Source: Micromonospora sediminicola
GTDB lineage: Bacteria > Actinomycetota > Actinomycetes > Mycobacteriales > Micromonosporaceae
NCBI RefSeq assembly: GCF_900089585.1
Contig: NZ_FLRH01000003.1
Span: forward strand, 3,734,501 to 3,798,500
Direction of reading: 5' to 3'
Length of the DNA: 64,000 nucleotides
Shown here: piece after piece, positions 58,109 through 64,000 of the stretch
How positions within the stretch are numbered: the stretch's first letter is position 1
Layout of the letters: every line of letters begins with the position of its first letter
The notes under the pieces: generated by a model
What the model saw: the letters and a program-made list of their open reading frames with translations, nothing else
Told to the model about the DNA's origin: nothing
Database searches by the model: none
Translations under genes and position numbers: made by a program

Positions 58109-59052
58109 CGGCGCCGTCGCCGCGTGACGGCGAGCGCGACCCGTCCGCCCGGGTGTACGCGCCGGACTTCCTGACCGAGCTGTTCCGCAATCCGCTCGAT
58201 CCGGGTTACGGGGACGCGGCGGCGCGGCGGGCGGTGGGTCCGGTGTCGCGGGTGCGTGCGGTGCTGGGTCGTCCGGTGAGCCTGGTGGTGCTGCTGGTGA
58301 TCGGGTTCCTGTTCGCGGTGGCGTACCGGGAGACGATGGCCGAGGAGCCGAGCCGGGCGACGGCGCGGGCCGGGCTGATCGCCGAGATCAAGCAGCGGGA
58401 GGCGGAGACCGACCGGTTGACCGAGCGGGCGGAGCGGTTGCGCGAGGAGGTCGGCCGGCAGCGGGACGCGGCGTTGAGCGGGTCGCAGGCGTCCCGGTTG
58501 CGCAACCTGGAGGCCGGTACGGGCGTGGGGCGGGTGCGCGGGGACGGTGTGGTCGTGCGGTTGACGGACGCGCCGCGGGACAAGGACGCGGTGACGGGCG
58601 AGGAGGCGGGTCCGTCGCAGGTGTTGTACTCGGATCTGCAGAAGGTGGCGAACGCGCTGTGGGCGGCGGGCGCGGAGGCGGTGGCGGTCAACGGGCAGCG
58701 GTTGACGGCGACGACGACGATCCGGCAGGCGGGCGAGGCGATCCTGGTGGACTACCGGCCGGTGACGAGTCCGTACGAGGTGCAGGCGATCGGGCCGGGG
58801 TCGATGCGGGACCGCTTCGACGACAGCCGGGCGGCGGAGTTGATGCGGTACCTGGCGCGGACGGCGGGGTTGTCGTTCGCGGTGAAGGAGGTCGACGACC
58901 TCACCCTGCCGGCGGCTCCTGAGCCACAGCTACGCTACGCCGAACCTCCGGCGAGTCCGAGCCCTCGTCCGTCGGGTTCCGGTGTCGCCGGTTCGTCCAG
59001 TCCCGGGCCGTCCGGCTCGGGTTCTCCCAGCCCTTCCGGAGGTGGCCGATGA
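58105..59052 (+). CDS. DUF881 membrane protein 1
   Basis: This 315-residue protein has one membrane helix (about 58-75: LVVLLVIGFLFAVAY), a coiled coil (about 85-125: IKQREAETDRLTERAERLREEVGRQ, in heptads) and a DUF881 fold, with the pattern GDGVVVRLTDAP and DLQKVANALWAAGAEAVAVNGQRL. The C-terminal 50 residues are Ser/Pro rich. DUF881 proteins lie beside division and Sbp genes in many Gram-positive bacteria; the role is not settled. It overlaps both neighbours by four bases (GTGA, ATGA). Confidence 0.87.
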   Translation: MTAPSPRDGERDPSARVYAPDFLTELFRNPLDPGYGDAAARRAVGPVSRVRAVLGRPVSLVVLLVIGFLFAVAYRETMAEEPSRATARAGLIAEIKQREAETDRLTERAERLREEVGRQRDAALSGSQASRLRNLEAGTGVGRVRGDGVVVRLTDAPRDKDAVTGEEAGPSQVLYSDLQKVANALWAAGAEAVAVNGQRLTATTTIRQAGEAILVDYRPVTSPYEVQAIGPGSMRDRFDDSRAAELMRYLARTAGLSFAVKEVDDLTLPAAPEPQLRYAEPPASPSPRPSGSGVAGSSSPGPSGSGSPSPSGGGR

Positions 59053-59381
59053 TCGCGGTGCTGGCGTTGCTCGCCGGTGTGGTGCTCGGGGTGTATCTGG
59101 ACCCCACGGTGCCGGCGGCGTTGCAGCCGTATCTGCCGATCGCGGTGGTGGCCGCGTTGGACGCGGTGTTCGGTGGGGTGCGGGCGAAGCTGGACCGGAT
59201 CTTCGACGACAAGCAGTTCGTGGTGTCGTTCATCTCGAACGTGCTGGTGGCTGGTCTGATCGTGTACCTGGGTGACCAGTTGGGCGTGGGTGGTCAGTTG
59301 TCCACGGGTGTGGTGGTCGTGTTGGGCGTGCGCATCTTCGGAAACGTCGCGGCGATCCGCCGGCACCTGTTCCGGGCGTAG
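59049..59381 (+). CDS. sbp: Small basic protein Sbp (DUF1290)
   Basis: A 110-residue membrane protein with three to four hydrophobic segments. It matches the Sbp/DUF1290 family found in the division and cell-wall region of Gram-positive bacteria, including the block LDAVFGGVRAKLDRIFDDKQFVVSF, split across a loop. Its function is unknown. It lies between two DUF881 genes, the order usually seen in actinobacteria. ATG at 59049 overlaps the first DUF881 stop (ATGA). Confidence 0.88.
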   Translation: MIAVLALLAGVVLGVYLDPTVPAALQPYLPIAVVAALDAVFGGVRAKLDRIFDDKQFVVSFISNVLVAGLIVYLGDQLGVGGQLSTGVVVVLGVRIFGNVAAIRRHLFRA

Positions 59382-59391
59382 GTTGGTGGCG

Positions 59392-60378
59392 ATGAGCGAG
59401 GAGCACAGGGAGACGGGTACGGGGTGGCCGCAGCCGGCGGGGCCGGGGCGGCCGTCGGGTCCGGCGGGTGAGCCGGATCCGCGTCCGGACGCGCCGGATC
59501 CGGACGAGTTGAGCCCGTTGGCGCCGGAGGCTGAGCCGGCGGCGCCGGTGGAGCGGGAGGACGTGCCGGCGCCGGCGGAGGAGCCGGGCGCGGTCGTGTC
59601 GCCCGAGCCGGAGCCGGACCCGGGGGAGCCGGACCCGGGGGAGCCGGACCCGGTGTCGCGGCCGGAGCGGGTCTCGGTGTCGCGGCGGTTGACGTCGGCG
59701 GGCGCGATGATCGCGGTGTTGCTGGCGTTGTTGGGTTTCACGTTGGTGGTGCAGCTGAAGACGACGTCGACGGATCCGACGCTCGCGGCGACGCGGGAGG
59801 AGGACCTGGTCCGGATCTCGTCGGATCTGGATTCGCGGGAGCGGCGTCTGCGGCAGGACATCGAGGCGTTGGAGGACAGCCAGCGGCAGTTGCGTTCGGG
59901 TGAGCAGGGTCGGCAGGCGGCGTTGGAGGAGGCGACGCGGCGGGCGGACGAGCTGGGCATCCTGGCGGGGACGCTGCCGGCGGTGGGGCCGGGCCTGGAG
60001 GTGGAGTTCCGCGGGCCGGAGAAGGCGACGTCGTCGACGCGGATCCTGGACGCGGTGCAGGAGTTGCGGGGTGCGGGCGCGGAGGCGATGCAGATCCAGG
60101 GTGCGGACGGCACCGCGGTGCGGATCATCGCGTCGACGTATTTCGTGGACGGCTCGGGTGGTGGCCTGGTGGTGGACGGGCGGCGGTTGAGTGGTCCGTA
60201 CACGATCCTGGTGATCGGTGATCCGGCGACGATGCGTACGGCCTTGAACATTCCGGGCGGGGTGGTCTCATCGGTGCGGGACGCCGGCGGTAACGTGACG
60301 TCCGAGGATCGTGAGGTTGTGGAGGTTTCGCAGCTGCACGCGCCGATCAAGCTGGACCACGCCCGGCCGGTTTCCTGA
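59392..60378 (+). CDS. DUF881 membrane protein 2
   Basis: This 328-residue protein has a long N-terminal Pro/Glu-rich cytoplasmic part (about 1-105) with repeated GEPDP units, one membrane helix (about 108-127: MIAVLLALLGFTLVVQL), a coiled coil (about 140-195) and the DUF881 fold (GPGLEVEFRGPEK and LDAVQELRGAGAEAMQIQG). It is a paralogue of the gene at 58105. The repeated acidic linker is the odd part and may bind a cytoplasmic partner. It starts at ATG 59392, 10 bases after sbp. Confidence 0.85.
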   Translation: MSEEHRETGTGWPQPAGPGRPSGPAGEPDPRPDAPDPDELSPLAPEAEPAAPVEREDVPAPAEEPGAVVSPEPEPDPGEPDPGEPDPVSRPERVSVSRRLTSAGAMIAVLLALLGFTLVVQLKTTSTDPTLAATREEDLVRISSDLDSRERRLRQDIEALEDSQRQLRSGEQGRQAALEEATRRADELGILAGTLPAVGPGLEVEFRGPEKATSSTRILDAVQELRGAGAEAMQIQGADGTAVRIIASTYFVDGSGGGLVVDGRRLSGPYTILVIGDPATMRTALNIPGGVVSSVRDAGGNVTSEDREVVEVSQLHAPIKLDHARPVS

Positions 60379-60432
60379 CCGGTCGCGGCCGCGCCGGTTT
60401 CTCCGGTGCACCGATGACGAAGGACGCAGTTG

Positions 60433-60813
60433 GTGATTCCTGAGGATCTGCGGTACACCGCCGAGCACGAGTGGGTGGTCGGTGGTGACGGTGGTGTCGT
60501 CCGCGTCGGTATCACGCACTTCGCGCAGGACGCCCTGGGTGACATCGTGTTCGTGCAGCTGCCGGACGCCGGTGCGGTGGTGGCGGCGGGTGAGTCGCTG
60601 GGCGAGATCGAGTCGACGAAGAGCGTGTCGGAGATCTACGCGCCGTTGAGCGGTACGGTGGCGGCGCGCAACGAGGCGTTGGCCGACACCCCTGAGGTGA
60701 TCAACACGGATCCGTACGGTGCGGGGTGGTTGGTGGAGATCACTCCGGATGATCCGGCGGCGGTCGAGGGTCTGTTGACCGCTGACGCGTACCGCGAGCT
60801 CACCGAGAGCTGA
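60433..60813 (+). CDS. gcvH: Glycine cleavage system H protein
   Basis: GcvH carries the aminomethyl group of glycine on a lipoyl lysine between the P, T and L proteins. This 126-residue protein has the lipoylation site ESTKSVSEIYAP near residue 63 and the usual EHEWV and THFAQDALGDIVFVQLP blocks. GTG at 60433 follows GAAGGA about 10 bases upstream. The other gcv genes are not in the window. It lies between DUF881 and garA as in other actinobacteria. Confidence 0.95.
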   Translation: MIPEDLRYTAEHEWVVGGDGGVVRVGITHFAQDALGDIVFVQLPDAGAVVAAGESLGEIESTKSVSEIYAPLSGTVAARNEALADTPEVINTDPYGAGWLVEITPDDPAAVEGLLTADAYRELTES

Positions 60814-60856
60814 GTTCGTGTCGTTCCGGGCGGTGGGCTTGGTTCCGCGCGTCCGG

Positions 60857-60885
60857 TTGCCCTGCATTTCGGCGCTGGCTAGGCT
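60857..60885 (+). promoter_or_regulatory. Housekeeping-type promoter of garA
   Basis: TTGCCC (60857-60862), 17 bases, TAGGCT (60880-60885), a good match to the vegetative actinobacterial consensus. It leaves a leader of about 140 bases before garA. Confidence 0.6.
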
Positions 60886-61030
60886 CGCCCAGTCGACCGA
60901 GAACCAATAGTTTGAGCGTTGCGGAGTGCGCCTTCCCGGGCACGGGGAGCCAGCCGCCGGGTGTGGGTTTGCCCGGCGGCCAGACCCGCCATTCCCCGAC
61001 GCCGACCGAACAGATCCGTGAGGTGGTCCC

Positions 61031-61483
61031 ATGACGCGCCCAGACGACGAGTTCCCCCCGCTCGACGTCACTTCGACGCTCAATCTCGGTTCGCTCGACG
61101 AAGTGCTGGAGGGCCCGGACACCGATGTGGTGCCGAGCCGTATGTCCGGCTCGTTGCCGCCGGGTATGGCGTTGCTGGTGGTTCGCCGGGGCCCGAACGC
61201 GGGTGCCCGGTTCCTGTTGGACCACGACGTGACGACGAGTGGGCGGCACCCGGACAGTGACATCTTCCTCGACGACGTGACGGTGTCGCGGCGGCACGCG
61301 GAGTTCCACCGCGACGGTGGGACGTTTACGGTGCGGGACGTGGGGAGCCTGAACGGCACCTACGTGAACCGGGAGCGGGTCGAGGCCGCGACGTTGAGCA
61401 ACGGTGACGAGGTGCAGATCGGCAAGTTCCGGGTGGTGTTCATCGCCGGTCCGCGCCCGGAGGAGGAGGCCGGCCGGGGGTGA
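61031..61483 (+). CDS. garA: FHA domain protein GarA/OdhI
   Basis: GarA is a phospho-dependent switch that inhibits 2-oxoglutarate dehydrogenase and glutamate dehydrogenase until Ser/Thr kinases phosphorylate its N-terminus. This 150-residue protein has the N-terminal site region DVTSTLNLGSLDE (Thr14 and Thr16) and an FHA domain (about 45-135) with GRHPDSDIFLDDVTVSRRHAEF, in pieces, and SLNGTYVN. The ETT-type motif of mycobacterial GarA is DVTST here, so the kinase sites may differ. Its stop overlaps ftsR (GTGA). Confidence 0.9.
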   Translation: MTRPDDEFPPLDVTSTLNLGSLDEVLEGPDTDVVPSRMSGSLPPGMALLVVRRGPNAGARFLLDHDVTTSGRHPDSDIFLDDVTVSRRHAEFHRDGGTFTVRDVGSLNGTYVNRERVEAATLSNGDEVQIGKFRVVFIAGPRPEEEAGRG

Positions 61484-62235
61484 ACGAGCCTGCGGCTTCG
61501 ACGCCGTCCGGGGCGGCGCGGGCGCCGGCGCTGATGAGTATCGGCGAGGTGCTGGCGCAGTTGCGGGCGGAGTTCCCGGACGTCACGATCTCGAAGTTGC
61601 GGTTCCTGGAGGCCGAGGGCCTGGTGGAGCCGCAGCGCACGCCGGCGGGTTATCGCAAGTACGGCTGGGACGACGTGGCTCGGCTGCGGTTCGTGTTGAC
61701 GGCGCAGCGGGATCAGTATCTGCCGTTGCGGGTGATCCGGGAGCAGTTGGCGGAGTGGGACGTCTCGGATGAGCCGGTGGGGCGGTCGCGGCCGAATCTG
61801 GTGGCGGTCGGTCCGGGTGGTGAGGTTCCGGGTCGGGAGTCGGTGGAGCCGGTCGGGTCGTCGGAGGTGCGGCTGGATCGGGCGGAGCTGATCTCCCGCA
61901 GCGGGGTCGACGAGTCGACGTTGGTCGAGTTGGAGCGGCTCGGTGTGCTGGTGTCGGATCCGCCGGGGTGGTACGACGCGGACGCGTTGATCATCGCGAG
62001 TGCGGTGGCGGGTTTGGCGGCGTACGGGTTGGAGCCGCGGCACCTGCGGGCGTACCGGTCGGCGGCGGATCGGGAGGTCGGTCTGTTCGCGCAGTTGGTG
62101 GCGCCGTTGGTGCGGCAGAGTGATCCGGCGGCGCGGGCCCGGGCGGCGGAGACGGCGCGGGAGTTGACGGCGTTGTCGCAGCAGTTGCACGCGGCGTTGG
62201 TGCGGGTGGGGCTGCGGTCGACGTTGGGCCGGTGA
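61480..62235 (+). CDS. ftsR: MerR family regulator FtsR
   Basis: This 251-residue protein has a MerR-type winged helix (about 18-90: SIGEVLAQLRAEFPDVTISKLRFLEAEGLV, in pieces, then TPAGYRKY) and a long C-terminal part with no metal-binding cysteines. The corynebacterial orthologue activates ftsZ and is needed for normal division. Its place directly after garA is conserved. GTG at 61480 overlaps the garA stop by four bases. A hairpin terminator follows. Confidence 0.87.
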   Translation: MNEPAASTPSGAARAPALMSIGEVLAQLRAEFPDVTISKLRFLEAEGLVEPQRTPAGYRKYGWDDVARLRFVLTAQRDQYLPLRVIREQLAEWDVSDEPVGRSRPNLVAVGPGGEVPGRESVEPVGSSEVRLDRAELISRSGVDESTLVELERLGVLVSDPPGWYDADALIIASAVAGLAAYGLEPRHLRAYRSAADREVGLFAQLVAPLVRQSDPAARARAAETARELTALSQQLHAALVRVGLRSTLGR

Positions 62236-62246
62236 GGTCGGTGGTG

Positions 62247-62276
62247 GGGCCGGGTGCCGTGGGGTGCCCGGCCCTT
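62247..62276 (+). terminator. Hairpin terminator after ftsR
   Basis: GGGCCGGG (62247-62254) pairs with CCCGGCCC (62267-62274), loop of 12 bases, followed by TT. It separates ftsR from the nuclease-family gene. Confidence 0.6.
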
Positions 62277-62447
62277 CGTCGTGGGTGGGCGCGGAAAGAT
62301 CTGGTGCGGGAAGCGTGTCGTAGGCTTGCCGGGGTAAGCCCGTCCGTCGAGGCGTGGTGCACGTAGCGCGTGGGACTCCCGTGTCCTGGTCCGTGTACCG
62401 TGCAGGGAAGGGCGCGGTGCGAAGGTGACGACGACACGGAGGCGGCG

Positions 62448-62912
62448 GTGCGCGAGCTGAGCGTGGTCGGAGTTCGGGTGGAGTTGCCCAGCAACCAGCC
62501 GATCGTCCTGCTGCGGGAGGTCGAGGGGGACCGTTATCTGCCGATCTGGATCGGTGCGGTCGAGGCGACGGCCATCGCCTACGAGCAGCAGGGGGTCAAG
62601 CCGGCGCGGCCGTTGACGCACGATCTGCTGCGGGACGTGTTGGCGGCGTTGCAGGCGCCGTTGCGGGCGGTGGAGATCACCGAGTTGAAGGAGAACGTCT
62701 TCTACGCGGATCTGCTGCTCGGTGACGGGGTGCGGGTGTCGGCGCGGCCGAGTGACTCCATCGCGTTGGCGTTGCGGGTGGGGGCTCCGATTCGTTGTGC
62801 GGAGCAGGTCCTCAGCGAGGCGGGGATCGTGATCCCGGACGAGCAGGAGGACGAGGTGGAGAAGTTCCGCGAGTTCCTGGACCAGGTGCGGCCGGAGGAT
62901 TTCGCGGGTTGA
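62448..62912 (+). CDS. Bifunctional nuclease (BFN/DUF151) family protein
   Basis: A 154-residue protein of the DUF151 family, whose plant member BFN has RNase and DNase activity. Conserved blocks are LPIWIGAVEATAIAYEQQG, PRPLTHD-like PARPLTHDLL and RPSDSIALALRVGAPI. GTG at 62448 has CGGAGG upstream. It lies between ftsR and a second MerR gene, a conserved order in actinobacteria. The activity of bacterial members is not well established. Confidence 0.87.
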   Translation: MRELSVVGVRVELPSNQPIVLLREVEGDRYLPIWIGAVEATAIAYEQQGVKPARPLTHDLLRDVLAALQAPLRAVEITELKENVFYADLLLGDGVRVSARPSDSIALALRVGAPIRCAEQVLSEAGIVIPDEQEDEVEKFREFLDQVRPEDFAG

Positions 62913-63122
62913 GTGTGCCGGCCGGGTGGCCGGGGTGCGCGGCGGTGGTGGTCACGGTGGGTGGCGACTGGCCGCCGTGTGTGCTGTCGTGGGCCGGTGG
63001 CGCGGCGTGTCGGGTGTCTCCTGCGGGTGTGGGGGCGGGGCCGGCGTTAGGGTTGCCGTGTCGAGGGGTGCGCGTACGGGGAGTCGACGTGGCACCGCAC
63101 GGGCGCGGGGAGGTTGGTCCGG

Positions 63123-63692
63123 ATGCACGAGCCGCGGGATCCTGGTCCGAGTGCGGAACAGCAGGCCGGTGACGGCGAGGTGGGTTACCGGGGTGTGACC
63201 GCGTGTTCGGCGGTGGGCATCAGTTACCGGCAGTTGGACTACTGGGCCCGCACGGCGCTGGTGGTGCCGAGTGTGCGGGACGCGTCGGGTTCGGGGACGT
63301 CCCGGTTGTACTCGTTCCGCGACCTGGTGGTGTTGAAGGTCGTGAAGCGGCTGCTGGACGCCGGGGTGTCGTTGCAGAACATCCGTAAGGCGATCGAGGC
63401 GTTGCGGTCGCGTGGTGTGGACGATCTGGCGGGCATCACGTTGATCTCCGACGGGACGACGGTGTACGAGTGCCGGTCGCCGGAGGAGGTGGTCGACCTG
63501 TTGCAGGGCGGCCAGGGCGTGTTCGGGATCGCGATCGGTGGCGCGTTCAAGGAGATCCAGGGTTCGTTGTCGCACCTGCCGGCGGAGCCGGTGGGTGTCC
63601 CGGAGCAGGACGTCGCCGCGGTGGTGGAGCCGGAGGCGGATTCGGTGGGGGACGAGTTGGCGGCGCGGCGGGCGCGGCGTCGCGCCGGGTGA
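63123..63692 (+). CDS. MerR family regulator near the gcv/ftsR cluster
   Basis: This 189-residue protein has a MerR winged helix (about 25-95: VGISYRQLDYWARTALVVPS and SRLYSFRDLVVLKVVKRLLDAGVSLQNIRKAIEAL, in pieces) and a short C-terminal domain with VYECRSPEEVVDLLQGGQGVFGIAIG. ATG at 63123 has GGGGAGG about 9 bases upstream; a TTG nine bases earlier is in frame. It is the usual companion of BFN and ftsR, and the C-terminal block is not a metal site. Confidence 0.86.
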   Translation: MHEPRDPGPSAEQQAGDGEVGYRGVTACSAVGISYRQLDYWARTALVVPSVRDASGSGTSRLYSFRDLVVLKVVKRLLDAGVSLQNIRKAIEALRSRGVDDLAGITLISDGTTVYECRSPEEVVDLLQGGQGVFGIAIGGAFKEIQGSLSHLPAEPVGVPEQDVAAVVEPEADSVGDELAARRARRRAG

Positions 63693-64000
63693 TTCGTCGG
63701 CGTCTCGTGCACGGGATCGCGTCGTGGCCTTTCGGCTCGGCGCGATTTCTCGTTTGGTGACGGGGTGTGTGGGCGGCGGCGCGGTGGGGGTCGTCGTGGC
63801 CGGTGGGTCCGGGCCGTTGCGGGTGTGTGCAGGTCACGGCCGGTCCGGGTGCAATGTCCGAAAGGGACCGCGGGCGCGCAGTGTTGACCTTGTGTGTCGG
63901 GCTGCTCGCGGTGTGTTCACCGTCCCGGGTGGACGTGTTGACTGTCCGTAGTTGACAGGTGTCGGGAACCCGATAGGCCAGGCGTGAAGTGTCGCGGCGG
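63693..64000. other. Gene-free end of the window
   Basis: I find no supported gene in the last 308 bases. TTGACA (63952-63957) and TAGGCC (63974-63979), 16 bases apart, could be a promoter for a gene beyond the window. No glycine riboswitch pattern was recognised. Confidence 0.4.

Noticed and set aside
60379..60432. Glycine riboswitch before gcvH
   Set aside because: The 54-base gap is too short and has no recognisable aptamer core.

Overview
The window is about 73% or more G+C and almost fully coding. It uses many GTG starts and 4-base stop/start overlaps. It carries mycothiol chemistry (MscR), a GarA/FtsR cluster, DUF881/Sbp proteins and many MEDS/HATPase and SpoIIE-type regulators. Together these point to a filamentous actinomycete of the Micromonosporaceae (Micromonospora-like). 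That assignment is from gene content and protein style; no rRNA is present to confirm it. No prophage, insertion sequence or CRISPR array was seen.

Layout. 0-5 kb: an oligopeptide/dipeptide-type ABC importer (binding lipoprotein, one permease, two ATPases) with no second permease inside the window. 5-9.5 kb: a PAS-GAF protein, a heliorhodopsin, an RtcB RNA ligase and its partner archease. 9.5-20 kb: two long intergenic palindromes, a LysE exporter with a divergent MocR-type regulator, a WYL regulator, and an EthR/EthA-like unit (TetR, operator, flavin monooxygenase, SDR, hydrolase), then GntR/MFS. 20-25.7 kb: mycothiol-dependent formaldehyde detoxification, a MEDS-STAS/MEDS-kinase/trmO operon and a compact second-type Rho. 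27-40 kb: three paralogous secreted lysozyme-like proteins, each preceded by ECF-sigma-type promoters (GGAAT, 18-19 bases, GTT). Between them lie a PhoD phosphatase, transporters, a 5'-nucleotidase, an AbiEii-like pair and intergenic repeats.

40.2-49.3 kb is the most striking region: a selenocysteine module. A formate dehydrogenase alpha subunit contains an in-frame UGA followed by a hairpin with the GGUCU loop known to bind SelB. It is followed by the iron-sulfur subunit, an NrfD-type membrane subunit, tRNA-Sec (anticodon UCA), selA and selB, all on one strand. A structured, terminator-ended RNA of about 150 bases lies just upstream of the operon and matches no family I recognise. selD is not in the window.

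49-57 kb holds small membrane and hydrophilic proteins, a CBS/DUF21 protein, an HhH DNA-repair protein, a tandem universal stress protein, an S-adenosylmethionine methyltransferase and a SpoIIE phosphatase/MarR pair. 57.4-63.7 kb is a conserved actinobacterial housekeeping cluster: CDP-alcohol phosphatidyltransferase, DUF881, Sbp, DUF881, gcvH, garA, ftsR, a bifunctional nuclease-family protein and a second MerR regulator. It links lipid synthesis, glycine cleavage, 2-oxoglutarate metabolism control and cell division.
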